From positions 1-35,544 of the forward strand of contig NZ_ATTM01000010.1 in the NCBI RefSeq assembly GCF_000419685.1: 35,544 nt of DNA, in the 5' to 3' direction. The DNA is from Flavobacterium antarcticum DSM 19726. Its GTDB lineage: Bacteria > Bacteroidota > Bacteroidia > Flavobacteriales > Flavobacteriaceae. The stretch's first letter is position 1, and the number at the start of each line of letters is the position of its first letter. The notes below the pieces were generated by a model. The model searched no databases, was not told where the DNA came from, and saw only the letters and a program-made list of their open reading frames with translations. Positions 1 through 9,327 of this stretch are shown here, in pieces. The position numbers and the translations under genes were made by a program.

Positions 1-1
1 T

Positions 2-901
2 ATTACTTATACAGACGGAACAACTTCTGCTACTGGAGATTTACGTGGTGCGGCAGGTGCTCCTGGTGCTGACGGAACTGATGGTGCTGACGGATCACAA
101 GGAGGAATTGGTTTAATTTCTGATGGTACAAATACAACTGTTACTGGAGATGGTACGATAGCTACGCCTTACGTAGTGAGTACAACCGAAGGAGCTTTGA
201 CATCAGATGATTTAGAATTTGTATCTGGTACACCAGCAACGGCATTGCTAAAAGATGTTAAGGCAAATATCAAGGATGATGCTGTAACTGCATCAAAAAT
301 AAATGTTGATGTGGCAGGAAATGGATTAGTTCAAAATGCGACAACAGGAGCTTTAGAAGTAAATACAAATAATGGTATTACAATAACTAGTGATATCGTT
401 CAATTAGGAGGAGATTTAGTCCAACCGACGACAATTACAACTACTTTGACAAATACTTTAGCAATTGCAGGTTTACAGACTGGTTCATCTACAGACAATA
501 TGATTGTTGCGGAACCTGGAACAGGAATTCTGAAAACGGTAAAATCAACACCTCGTTTCTTCTATATGCCAGCGGTTGTGTTTGATACATCCACTCCTGC
601 AACTACTATAATTAGAGATTTATATTTAGAATATAAAAATCAGTTTGAAGGAAATGCATTAAGTATTGCTCATGGTGCAGCTGGATATTCAATCTCTTAT
701 ACTGGAGGATTGGTCGGCAGTGCAGGATCCCCTGCAGATATTGATACATATGCAAGTGGAGAATTGTATTACTACATCTCTTACTATGATCAAGCTGTGT
801 TTAGCAACTTAAGTATTAGTGCAGATGGAAAGCTTACCTACACAATTTTAGCGGGAGCTACTGATGTATCTTATATGAACATAGTATTTGTCGTGAAATA
901 A
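2..901 (+). CDS. collagen-like surface protein, 3' part only
   Basis: The reading frame is open from the left edge of the window, so this is the C-terminal 299 residues of a longer protein; the GTG at 176 is not a credible start because the frame continues upstream in coding style. Fragment residues 16-37 (nt 47-112) have glycine at every third position with Ala, Pro, Asp and Thr between, which is a collagen-like Gly-X-Y stretch. The rest is rich in Thr, Ser, Gly and Asn with few charged residues, ending in a compact beta-rich tail with several Tyr-Tyr pairs. Such proteins in Bacteroidetes are usually exported or surface-exposed fibrous proteins; that location is inferred because the N-terminus is missing. 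No type IX C-terminal sorting signal is recognisable. It is followed by a 9-bp hairpin without a T-run and then the DUF11 protein on the same strand. The specific function is unknown. Confidence 0.75.
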   Translation: MTYTDGTTSATGDLRGAAGAPGADGTDGADGSQGGIGLISDGTNTTVTGDGTIATPYVVSTTEGALTSDDLEFVSGTPATALLKDVKANIKDDAVTASKINVDVAGNGLVQNATTGALEVNTNNGITITSDIVQLGGDLVQPTTITTTLTNTLAIAGLQTGSSTDNMIVAEPGTGILKTVKSTPRFFYMPAVVFDTSTPATTIIRDLYLEYKNQFEGNALSIAHGAAGYSISYTGGLVGSAGSPADIDTYASGELYYYISYYDQAVFSNLSISADGKLTYTILAGATDVSYMNIVFVVK

Positions 902-985
902 TAAATAAGTTTAGTGCTTCTGGGAAAAAAGCTCAGAAGCCAAAACTTATTTCTTTACAGTACAAAACTTGAAAATACTATTACA

Positions 986-3520
986 ATGAATGACATTTTA
1001 CAAAATACAGTGCAAAAAAAACTATACGCGATTTTCGTATTTTTTGTAGTACTACTTAGTAATGCAAATGCTTGGGCAGATGGTTCGAAAGATTTGTATC
1101 CTGCAGGAAAATCAGGTGTACGTGGATATTTACGTTCTCATACAGGTGTGGATGCTAATTATCCATTTGCCAATCATGGTACGCATTATGTGTATGCTAA
1201 AGTAGGAGAAATCATTACAGTAGCTTCTAGTGTGCAGGGGAGTGGAGGGAACTCAAAAATTATTCTTTTTGCTCCTAATGGAACTGAACTTTTTAACAAT
1301 GTTACAGACGGTAAAATAGATAATAGAGCAGCAGAACTTGCGGGACCTCGTTTTGTAGGTGAGGCAGCTGGTGGAGACAAATATTTACCAATCTATCATA
1401 CAGTAACTGTAACAGGAATTTATCGTGTACAGTTTGTGTCCACAGGAACCAGTAGTCCTACAAATCAATTCGCTGCAAATGCAAACTGGATTGAACCTGG
1501 AGGTAACTTTTCGGGCATATTTGCTTGGGATGTTTCTGTTATCAATACTACAAATAGTGGATTTGTAAAAGGTCGAGTATATACAAATGTCTTAAACCTT
1601 TCAAATGGAAATACGAATTATAACGTTGGATTTGATGGTATTTTTTATGTACTGACAAAAGATGGTTTTACGTATAAAGTTGATAACAATGGAAATAATG
1701 GAATTTGGTATACTTTCTATGCAAACAACGATGGATTTGTTAACGCTACTACGCAAGAGCCACTCTACAAAAGTTTAAATAAATCATCTGATTTCAAAAC
1801 GCAAGCGCATAATCCAAATAGTGCTGATACTGAAAGACATATTACACATAAGCTGTTCTACACCTTACCTTCATCTGATTTGCCAACGTCTGGTACTGGA
1901 GCAGTTCCAGGCGGAACGACATGGTTGAAGAATCCAGTTATTGAGCCTGACGTTTCACAAGTTGAAATTGTTGGAGTAGATGGTACGCCAGGGCAGGTAG
2001 GTAATAAAGGAGGTTATATCAACTTTGAAGCTGGTGCTCAAGGACAATACACTATTAAAATTGAAAGTACAGACATGCCTAAAAAATTTGTAACACGTAT
2101 TCTTAAAGGTTCATCGGTTTCAGGACTAAATAATATTTTATGGGACGGTAAAGGTGGCGATGGTAATTCCTTACCTATAGGAGATGTGCCTTCAAAAGTT
2201 ACGGTACAACTGCAAGGAGCAGAGGTACATTTTCCATTTATCGATATGGAATATAATACATTGGGAACAAAAGTACAATTATTGGATAACACTGAATTAA
2301 TTAACAACGGAAACGAAATTGTAAAATCTGATCTTGTTTACTGGAATGATATAGATATTACTCTCGCCACTAACGGTAGTAATCCAAATCCAATCAATAA
2401 TAGTCACCTCAATGGAAGTACCGGTATAAGTAGTAGTGTAAATGGACATATTTACGGCATTGGTGGTACAGGTAGTGGAGCCCTATTTGGGGATAATAGA
2501 GCCATAGATACATGGACATTCATTAAAGGTCAAGAGGAGACGCTCGAAACTGTAGTAACTGTTAAAATAGCAGATTTAGAAATTCCTTCCATTACTCCAA
2601 GTAGAACTTATATAACTGAAGTTGGAAATGAAGTTACTTTTACTATCAAAGCTAGAAATAATGGGCCGAGTGATGTAGATGAAGTTCCTTTCAGTTTTAT
2701 AGTTCCAGACGGCTTTGATCCTAGTAACATCGTTTTTACCGGAAATTCGTGCGGATCTGAAAATGTAGGACTGAGTTATAATCCTGCTACTCGAACGTAC
2801 TCTTCAAGATTAGTATTGCCAAATGGTTGTGAAGTGGAATATGCAATTACTCTAACTGTTAATTCAAATATAAGCGTTGACAACTACGAATTTACTGCAA
2901 CTATCATGAGACCAAATGATGTAACGGATCCTGATGCTACTAATCCAAATCCAGTAGTACCACCTACAGATCCTTTTTATGAGTGTGAAAATAATGGTTT
3001 AGGAGGTATTTGTAATAATATCAAGTCAACCTCGATTCTATTTACGCCGCCATATATTTTAGAAAAAGATGCTGTATTTAATGATGAGGATGGTGATGGT
3101 TTCTCAAAGCAAGGAGAGACAGTTACGTATACCTTGACAGTAAAAAATATTGGTGATATTGATATCTATGATATACAGTTGGAAGACCCTATGTTAGGTG
3201 GTCTAATCATTGCATTACCAATTGGAGATACTAATAGTGATGGAATTTTAAATTTAAGTGAAGAATGGATTTTTACTATAAGCTATTCATTGAAGCAAAT
3301 TGATATAAAAAACAAAGGTTTGTATAATTTAGCTACAGTAAAAGGAAAAAACAGTCTGAATACAGATTTAACTCCACAAACTTCTTTAGACCCAACTCCT
3401 TTAGATCCGTTAAGTCCAAACTTTGACCCAAGTAGACCAAATCACACTTTTGTTCCATTGAAAGGGCGTAACCTTCTGATTACGAACCCTAACATCTATC
3501 AAAAAGTAAAACGTAACTAA
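986..3520 (+). CDS. exported DUF11-repeat surface protein
   Basis: An 844-residue protein beginning at ATG 986. The frame is open back to a GTG at 914, but that segment lies over a hairpin and would push the signal peptide inward. Residues 13-29 are a strongly hydrophobic signal peptide ending ANA or AWA just before residue 30-32. The middle (about 30-520) is a large Gly/Asn/Thr-rich extracellular region. Two DUF11-type repeats follow, roughly 535-645 and 690-800; each carries the typical pattern of a Val/Thr-Phe-Thr-Ile/Leu strand followed by Asn-Xaa-Gly. The second begins with an acidic DEDGDG loop that could bind calcium. The C-terminus lacks a recognisable type A or type B sorting domain, so how it leaves the periplasm is unclear. 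Its stop is one base from the next start, so it is surely co-transcribed with the type B CTD protein. Exact role unknown. Confidence 0.85.
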   Translation: MNDILQNTVQKKLYAIFVFFVVLLSNANAWADGSKDLYPAGKSGVRGYLRSHTGVDANYPFANHGTHYVYAKVGEIITVASSVQGSGGNSKIILFAPNGTELFNNVTDGKIDNRAAELAGPRFVGEAAGGDKYLPIYHTVTVTGIYRVQFVSTGTSSPTNQFAANANWIEPGGNFSGIFAWDVSVINTTNSGFVKGRVYTNVLNLSNGNTNYNVGFDGIFYVLTKDGFTYKVDNNGNNGIWYTFYANNDGFVNATTQEPLYKSLNKSSDFKTQAHNPNSADTERHITHKLFYTLPSSDLPTSGTGAVPGGTTWLKNPVIEPDVSQVEIVGVDGTPGQVGNKGGYINFEAGAQGQYTIKIESTDMPKKFVTRILKGSSVSGLNNILWDGKGGDGNSLPIGDVPSKVTVQLQGAEVHFPFIDMEYNTLGTKVQLLDNTELINNGNEIVKSDLVYWNDIDITLATNGSNPNPINNSHLNGSTGISSSVNGHIYGIGGTGSGALFGDNRAIDTWTFIKGQEETLETVVTVKIADLEIPSITPSRTYITEVGNEVTFTIKARNNGPSDVDEVPFSFIVPDGFDPSNIVFTGNSCGSENVGLSYNPATRTYSSRLVLPNGCEVEYAITLTVNSNISVDNYEFTATIMRPNDVTDPDATNPNPVVPPTDPFYECENNGLGGICNNIKSTSILFTPPYILEKDAVFNDEDGDGFSKQGETVTYTLTVKNIGDIDIYDIQLEDPMLGGLIIALPIGDTNSDGILNLSEEWIFTISYSLKQIDIKNKGLYNLATVKGKNSLNTDLTPQTSLDPTPLDPLSPNFDPSRPNHTFVPLKGRNLLITNPNIYQKVKRN

Positions 3521-3521
3521 A

Positions 3522-4760
3522 ATGAAAAATATTTATTTACATAGCAGCGCATTACTCTTTCTGGCTTTTCAAAGCTTGAGTGCTCAAACTAGTAACACAG
3601 GCATGCTTTACATTAGTGAAGACACAAAGTTTTCAACTATCGGAGCTCTTGACAATCAAGGAACAGGAAAGTTTTATAACGATGGAGAAGCTTTTATATA
3701 TAGTGATTTTAATAATGACGGCATTTTAGACTTTTATAATGAAACAGGCATTACGAGATTTATAGGTTCAGCAAATCAGATACTGAGCGGTACTAATACT
3801 AGTTTTCTTCACAACGCCTATTTTAATAATGCAAGTACCATAGTTCCATTTAAGGTTTCAGGTTTAGTCGATTTTAATGGTGTCGCAGATTTTTACGACG
3901 GAATTCTAGATAATCGTAATTTCGGAGGGAAAATTTCATTTAGTGGTAATGCGAACCATATTAATACCTCTGATTTAAGTCACGTGAATGGATCAGTAAT
4001 CAAATTTGGTAATACAGATTTTATTTATCCAATTGGCGATAAGAATCTTTACCGTTTTGCAGGAATTTCTGCACCAGCAGATATTCTATCCACATTTACG
4101 GGGCAATACTATTTTGATAATTCAGATGTTCTTTATTCACATTCGAAAAAGCAGCCTGAAATTGAATTGATTAATAATATGGAATATTGGACTTTGACAA
4201 AAGAAGATGGTAAAAATGATATCTTACTGACCTTAAGTTGGGATGAGATTACGACAACTCCACTCAATATAATTGCTTCACCAGAGACTGATATACATAT
4301 TGTTCGCTGGGATGAGAATTCTGACAGGTGGGTAGATGAAGGAGGTGTAGCCGATGTAAGTAGTAAAACAGTAACTACTGCTGTAGAAGTTAAAGGTTAT
4401 GGTGTTTTTACGCTGGCTAGAATGAAAGCCCTAGATACGTCTTGTATTAAAATCTTTAATGTACTTACACCTAAAAAACAAGATGGTATAAATGATTACT
4501 TCTTTATTGAATGCATCAATAACTATCCAAATAATACTGTAGAAATTTTTAATAGGTGGGGTGTAAAAGTTTTTGGAACCAAAAATTACGATTCAAACGG
4601 AAACGTTTTTAAAGGATTTTCAGATGGAAGAACTACTATTGATGGAAGTGAAATGTTGCCAAGCGGAACGTATTTTTATATTTTAAGTTATGAAAAGGAT
4701 GATGTTGCTAAACCTTATACAAAGAAGCAGTCTGGTTATCTTTATCTGCAAGCCGAATAA
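3522..4760 (+). CDS. T9SS type B sorting domain-containing protein
   Basis: A 412-residue secreted protein. Residues 1-21 form a signal peptide cleaved before Gln (LSA-Q). Residues about 306-412 are a gliding-motility-associated C-terminal (CHU_C, type B) domain: it opens with FNVLTPKKQDGINDYF, has VEIFNRWGVKVF in the middle, the SGTYFYILSY strand, and ends in GYLYL. This domain is known to direct cargo through the type IX secretion system and, in Flavobacterium johnsoniae, type B domains need a dedicated SprF-like partner. Such a partner is encoded next, 15 bp downstream. The N-terminal two thirds contain repeated Asp/Asn-Phe/Tyr-Asn motifs but no domain I can name. Probably a surface adhesin or matrix component; the exact role is not shown by the sequence. 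Confidence 0.9.
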   Translation: MKNIYLHSSALLFLAFQSLSAQTSNTGMLYISEDTKFSTIGALDNQGTGKFYNDGEAFIYSDFNNDGILDFYNETGITRFIGSANQILSGTNTSFLHNAYFNNASTIVPFKVSGLVDFNGVADFYDGILDNRNFGGKISFSGNANHINTSDLSHVNGSVIKFGNTDFIYPIGDKNLYRFAGISAPADILSTFTGQYYFDNSDVLYSHSKKQPEIELINNMEYWTLTKEDGKNDILLTLSWDEITTTPLNIIASPETDIHIVRWDENSDRWVDEGGVADVSSKTVTTAVEVKGYGVFTLARMKALDTSCIKIFNVLTPKKQDGINDYFFIECINNYPNNTVEIFNRWGVKVFGTKNYDSNGNVFKGFSDGRTTIDGSEMLPSGTYFYILSYEKDDVAKPYTKKQSGYLYLQAE

Positions 4761-4775
4761 ATCAAAAAAGAAAAA

Positions 4776-5705
4776 ATGAGAATAAATAATAAAAATAAAT
4801 CGTCCATTTTCTGTGTTTTGTTTCTGCTTGTAGCATTAGCAAGTTTTTCACAGCAAGATGCCCAGTTTACGCAGTATATGTATAATCCAGTGAATTTTAA
4901 TCCAGCTTATGCTGGATCACGGGAAGTGCTTAGCGTTTTTGGTATGCACCGCACTCAATGGGTTGGACTTGATGGAGCACCCTCAACAAGTACGGTGTCC
5001 GGTCACAGTCCAATAAATAACAGCGATTTAGGAATTGGTGTTTCCTTCGTCAATGACCGAATTGGTCCTTCAGACGAAAACACAATTTCAGCCGACATTT
5101 CGTATTCAGTTCCTACATCAGATCGCTATAAATTAGCTTTCGGTTTGAAACTAACGGCTAACTTGCTAAATGTCGACTTTACAAAATTGACACAACAGCC
5201 CGGCGATTCACAATTAGAATACAATATAGATAATCGTTTTTCACCAAATATTGGAGCAGGCATTTTTTGGTATTCCGATCGATCATATATTGGACTTTCG
5301 GTTCCTAACTTTTTAGAAACAAAGCATTTTGATGGAGCTAAAAATTCTGCTTCTACGGAAAAGATGCACTATTACCTTATCGGTGGATATGTTTTTGATT
5401 TAACCCCAAACATCAAATTCAAACCTTCGGTTTTGGTAAAAGCGGTACAGCAAGCACCTCTTCAAGCTGATTTTTCTGCTAATTTTCTATTTAGTGAGAA
5501 GTTGACGCTTGGTGCAGCCTACCGATGGAGTGCGGCGTTCAGTGCAATGGTAGGGTTTCAGATTACAGACCGATTACTTGTCGGATATTCGTATGATGCT
5601 GAAAACACGAAATTAGCCAATTATAATTCAGGTTCGCATGAAATATTTCTACGATTCGAATTATTCAAAAATTATGACAAGATTATTTCACCAAGATTCT
5701 TTTAA
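4776..5705 (+). CDS. PorP/SprF family type IX secretion outer-membrane protein
   Basis: A 309-residue outer-membrane beta-barrel of the PorP/SprF family. After a signal peptide (residues 1-25, ending FSQ) it has the family hallmark QDAQFTQYMYNPVNFNPAYA followed by HRTQWVGLDGAP, then alternating amphipathic strands such as LGIGVSFVNDRIGP. The length is typical. Members act at the outer membrane in type IX secretion; SprF-type paralogues are associated with export of type B CTD proteins. The preceding gene encodes exactly such a cargo, so a cognate pair is the simplest reading (inference from family and context). The next gene starts two bases after this stop codon, consistent with a single operon. 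Confidence 0.93.
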   Translation: MRINNKNKSSIFCVLFLLVALASFSQQDAQFTQYMYNPVNFNPAYAGSREVLSVFGMHRTQWVGLDGAPSTSTVSGHSPINNSDLGIGVSFVNDRIGPSDENTISADISYSVPTSDRYKLAFGLKLTANLLNVDFTKLTQQPGDSQLEYNIDNRFSPNIGAGIFWYSDRSYIGLSVPNFLETKHFDGAKNSASTEKMHYYLIGGYVFDLTPNIKFKPSVLVKAVQQAPLQADFSANFLFSEKLTLGAAYRWSAAFSAMVGFQITDRLLVGYSYDAENTKLANYNSGSHEIFLRFELFKNYDKIISPRFF

Positions 5706-5706
5706 T

Positions 5707-7647
5707 ATGAAAACTATAAAAATTAATTCCTTATTTATATTACTATTTGGAATCTACTCCATAAATCTGCATGCGCAAATATCAAAGATTAGTAAAGCAG
5801 ATAAGGATTATGAAAACTATGCCTACATAGACGCAATCAAAACCTATGAAAGGGTTGCAGAAAAAGGTTTTAAGGATGCTGAAATGTTTAAGAAGCTTGG
5901 TAATGCCTATTATTTTAATGCTGAGCTGGACAAAGCAAATAAATGGTACACTGCCCTTTTCGAAATGACGAAAGAAGTGGAGCCAGAATATTATTTTAGG
6001 TACTCTCATTCGTTAAAATCAGTTGGCAAATACGGAGAAGCAAATAAAATGCTTGACCTATTCAACACTAAAAGTGGTAATGATTTACGAGCTAAATTGT
6101 ATGAAAAAAATAAAGAGTACTTAAGTACAATTGAAGATTATTCAGGAAAGTATATCGTTGAAATTTTAAACATTAATTCGGCAGAGTCAGATTACGGTAC
6201 TTCCTTTTATGACAATCAGATAATTTTTGCAAGTTCTAGAAAAGTAATTGGTAAGAATCAAAAAATGCAGCAATGGACGAATCAGGCATTTACTAGTTTA
6301 TACGCTTCTGCGATTAATAGCGATAGTACTTTTCAAGAACCTCGACTTTTCTCCAAAGTGATAGATTCAAAATTTAATGAGGCTACTCCTGTATTTACAA
6401 GTGACGGATTAACGATGTATTTTACAAGGAATAATTATTTGGATGGAAAGAGAAAAAAAGACAGTAAAAAAGTTACTTTGTTAAAACTTTATAAAGCAAC
6501 TTATAAAGAGGGTGGATTTACAGATGTTGTTGAACTTCCTTTTAATAGTAATGAATACAGCGCTGCACATCCTGCTTTAAGTCCGGATGAAAAAACGTTA
6601 TATTTCGTATCCGATATGCCAGGTTCAGTTGGTCAATCTGATTTGTACAAGGTGGCGATTCATCAAGATGGAACATTTGGAACTCCTGAAAATTTAGGAA
6701 ATAAAATTAATACGGAGGGAAAGGAAACTTTTCCATTCATTTCCTCGGATAATACGCTTTATTTTTCCTCTGACGGCCATCCTGGTTTAGGAGGTTTAGA
6801 TGTTTTTATGGCTGAAATGGATGATAAAGGTTTTCGAGAAGTTACAAATATCGGCACTCCTATAAACGGACCAACTGACGACTTTGCATACTTATTTGAC
6901 ACCAAGACAAACACCGGGTTCTTTACTTCAAATAGAGAAGGAGGAATGGGTTATGATGACATTTATAAATTCACTGAAGTTGTACAATTGAATCAGGAAC
7001 AAATACTTTCAGGCATAATAACTGACCTTAAAAGTGGCTTGGTGCTTAACCAATCAAAAGTTACCTTATTTGATGAAAATATGAAATTTGTGGAAACAAC
7101 TTTTAGCGATGAAGAAGGCGCATATTCTTTTGATGTTGTGGCTGGTGCACAGCATTACGTGAGAGCTGAAAAAGAAAATTATAATACTGAAGAAAAACAG
7201 TTTCAAATTTCTAGCGAATCGGCGAAAAACATTTTATCATTTCAGCTAGAATCAATAATTACGCAGGTAAAAGTGGGAGATGATTTAGCAAAAGTATTCC
7301 ACATCGAATTAATCTATTTTGACCTTGATAAATCTAATATTCGTCCAGATGCGGCAGCTGATCTTGCAAAAATTGCTGATGTCTTGAAACAGAATCCTAC
7401 GATGAAGATTGCAATCCGTTCGCATACCGACAGCAGACAAACGCATCAATATAATGCGTCGCTTTCTGAACGTAGAGCAAAAGCGACTCTTAAATGGTTA
7501 ATCAAAGACGGAATTAACAGTAGTCGAATGACAGCTAAAGGATTTGGTGAAACCGAGTTAGTGAACAATTGCAGTGATGGAATTGAATGCAGTGAAGTGC
7601 AACACCAAATGAATCGCAGAAGTGAATTTATAATAATAGCATTATAA
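5707..7647 (+). CDS. PorE-like TPR/beta-propeller/OmpA family protein
   Basis: A 646-residue protein starting at ATG 5707, one base after the previous stop; the open frame extends back to 5638 but that would overlap the SprF-like gene and hide the signal peptide (KINSLFILLFGIYSINLHAQ). Domains in order: TPR-like helices (about 25-150), a PD40/WD40-like beta-propeller with SPDEKTLYFVSD-type blades (about 150-430), a carboxypeptidase regulatory-like beta-sandwich (about 430-515), and an OmpA C-terminal peptidoglycan-binding domain (about 535-645) with FDLDKSNIRPDA, SHTDSR, ERRAKA and NRRSEF. This is the PorE architecture, which anchors the type IX machinery to peptidoglycan in Porphyromonas gingivalis. 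Flavobacteria have many paralogues next to PorP/SprF genes, so this may serve the local secretion pair rather than be the main PorE. Confidence 0.92.
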   Translation: MKTIKINSLFILLFGIYSINLHAQISKISKADKDYENYAYIDAIKTYERVAEKGFKDAEMFKKLGNAYYFNAELDKANKWYTALFEMTKEVEPEYYFRYSHSLKSVGKYGEANKMLDLFNTKSGNDLRAKLYEKNKEYLSTIEDYSGKYIVEILNINSAESDYGTSFYDNQIIFASSRKVIGKNQKMQQWTNQAFTSLYASAINSDSTFQEPRLFSKVIDSKFNEATPVFTSDGLTMYFTRNNYLDGKRKKDSKKVTLLKLYKATYKEGGFTDVVELPFNSNEYSAAHPALSPDEKTLYFVSDMPGSVGQSDLYKVAIHQDGTFGTPENLGNKINTEGKETFPFISSDNTLYFSSDGHPGLGGLDVFMAEMDDKGFREVTNIGTPINGPTDDFAYLFDTKTNTGFFTSNREGGMGYDDIYKFTEVVQLNQEQILSGIITDLKSGLVLNQSKVTLFDENMKFVETTFSDEEGAYSFDVVAGAQHYVRAEKENYNTEEKQFQISSESAKNILSFQLESIITQVKVGDDLAKVFHIELIYFDLDKSNIRPDAAADLAKIADVLKQNPTMKIAIRSHTDSRQTHQYNASLSERRAKATLKWLIKDGINSSRMTAKGFGETELVNNCSDGIECSEVQHQMNRRSEFIIIAL

Positions 7648-7648
7648 A

Positions 7649-7822
7649 ATGCATTTAATAACTATCATTTTACTAATTGTCGAAGTTGTACTGATGGTTT
7701 TTACTTCTAGAAAGCTTCTTATCGCTTTAACGGAAGATAACTACAAAGTGTTAAACGCATTTTTCTTTTATTCACTTTCTTTATTTTCAATTTGTTTGAC
7801 AATATATCTCTCTTTAGGTTAG
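7649..7822 (+). CDS. small two-helix membrane protein, 57 residues
   Basis: An ATG begins one base after the stop of the OmpA-family gene and opens a 57-codon frame ending in TAG. The translation has two hydrophobic segments: residues about 3-18 (ITIILLIVEVVLMVF) and about 37-56 (AFFFYSLSLFSICLTIYL), joined by a short polar loop with TSRK and TEDN. The spacing matches the tight gene junctions upstream, so it is most likely the last gene of the operon. I do not recognise the family. A chance open frame is possible at this length, but the placement, the ATG and the clear helix-loop-helix pattern argue for a real small inner-membrane protein. Confidence 0.6.
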   Translation: MHLITIILLIVEVVLMVFTSRKLLIALTEDNYKVLNAFFFYSLSLFSICLTIYLSLG

Positions 7823-8482
7823 GTAAAATATACTGACAAAAAGAATTATTAACTACCGTAATTCTTCGATTGTAAATTAAACTATCAATCGAAAAAAATA
7901 CAGTATTATAAAATTTTTGTAATAATCAATCATTAAATATTTGATTATTAAAACTTACTATGCTGTAAAATCAGTATGCTGAGAAATGGATTTAAATATT
8001 AATTCCACTAAACATTACAGTTGTTGAATAGTGCAAAGTCAAATTCGGATTCTCGTCTACTAACGAATGAAAGTGATCTTGTAGTAAATTTTATTGAACA
8101 ATTAGGGAAATATTGATTTTGGGGCGAGAAAATGCATTTTAAAAATTTATAATTTATATAAAAAAGGTTCGCCGTTTAACATCGAACCTTTTTTAAATTT
8201 AACAAAGAAGATACTTTTTAATGTTTAGTTGAGATAAATTATTTTAATATTCAATATACATTTTTTGGTAAGTAATAAAAGATTCAATAGATCTTACCGC
8301 GACTCAATCGCTAGAATATATAATTTTTTGATGTGAAAATTAATTTTTGAACTTTAATAAGTATGGAAAATTAAACAGCACTTTTACATATATTTACGAC
8401 AATTAATAAAATGATCAATTTACATTTAGTTGTTATTAGTGACTTAAAATTTGAAAAAAAATATTAAAATCAAATAAAATCA
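7823..8482. other. gene-poor intergenic stretch with inverted repeats
   Basis: About 660 bases with no convincing gene. It contains three perfect inverted repeats in quick succession (arms 7841-7848/7859-7866, 7865-7872/7886-7893 and 7920-7929/7941-7950) and an intrinsic terminator at 8160-8194. A 35-codon open stretch at 8012-8116 has no start codon of the usual kind and is not called. The DNA is very AT-rich between these elements. Confidence 0.6.
8160..8194. terminator. bidirectional intrinsic terminator
   Basis: A 12-bp perfect inverted repeat (AAAAAAGGTTCG / CGAACCTTTTTT) with an 11-base loop. It gives a GC-containing stem with a T-run on both strands. It lies some 340 bases past the last gene of the surface-protein operon, so either the operon has a long 3' untranslated region or an unannotated RNA ends here. 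Confidence 0.85.
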
Positions 8483-9130
8483 ATGAACAGACTGTTAGTA
8501 TTTCTCCTAGTAATTATGTTGACTAGTTGTGCAACAAGCGTAAGAACATAATTTATAAATACTAGTTTTAAAAATTGGAAGAAGACATTAAAATAATTGT
8601 CTTACAGAAATATGATATTTTGCCTCTAAATTCAAACTTAATAGAGGATTTGAAAATTGGCGATTCAGGATTTACCTTGAATTGCGGATATAATAAAGTT
8701 TTAGCATACGCAAAGACAGCAGCGAAAAATTCAGGGGCCAATATACTGCAAATCATTTAAGTGAAAGAACCAATCGCATTGGGAAGCAGTTGTTATCGTA
8801 CTAGAGCAAAGATGTATGAGAATAGCGAGTCATAAGCTCTAGCTCCATTTCACGAAAAATTAGAATTAAAAAACAAATCCAGGATACCTTTGGATGGTGA
8901 ATATGCTCTAATATACTTTACAGAACACAAAGTTTAACGGGCGCGTCTTTTACGGTTCATTAGAAACCACTGAAAACATTAGAATAAATGTCGAAAAAGG
9001 CAAAGAATATTTTGTAGGATGTGCTGTAACGATGGGAGTGATGCTTGGACGCCCAGAGATTATATTAATCGATAATAATTTAGGTATGAGAAAATTTGAA
9101 ATAAGTGAGGGGAAGCAGCGTAAAATCTGA
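8483..9130 (+). pseudogene. decayed lipoprotein gene (DUF2846-like C-terminus)
   Basis: ATG 8483 opens a lipoprotein signal peptide (MNRLLVFLLVIMLTSC) that stops at TAA 8549. The rest of the protein continues in other frames. In frame with 8575 there is a stretch with KYDILPLNSNLIEDLKIGDSG and NCGYNKVLAYAKTAAKNSGANILQI, interrupted by TAA 8758, then VKEPIALGSSCYRTRAKMY to TAA 8833, then LDGEYALIYFTEHKV to another stop. After a further frame change FNGRVFYGSLETTENIRINV and GKEYFVGCAVTMGVMLGRPEI run to TGA 9128. The pieces are collinear and resemble a Bacteroidetes lipoprotein with a DUF2846-like ending (ALIYFYRP.., YYVRCGVxMGxxVGRP). At least two frame changes and three internal stops make it a pseudogene; the piece before FNGRV also seems shortened. 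Family assignment is from memory of the motif and is moderate. Confidence 0.8.
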
Positions 9131-9327
9131 CAATATCATTCTAATCGGTAAAAATTTTAAATAATCATAAATCCGATACTACACATCTCAAAATAGAATT
9201 GGATTGCTTTTTGTTACTGCCTCTAATTAATTAACTAGTTTACAATTATTGCGTGCTATGTATCTGTAAGTTCATAAAATAGTACAATCCATTTAGAAAT
9301 TGTAAGAATTTAAAATTTGTACAACTT

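Noticed and set aside
916..940. Nine-base hairpin between the collagen-like and DUF11 genes as a terminator
   Set aside because: The stem (GCTTCTG/CAGAAGC plus two pairs) is good but no T-run follows on either strand; it may be an RNA processing or stability element.
8012..8116. 35-codon open stretch ending TGA 8114
   Set aside because: No ATG or GTG start, no recognisable homologue, and it lies in AT-rich intergenic DNA; possibly a gene remnant but not supportable.
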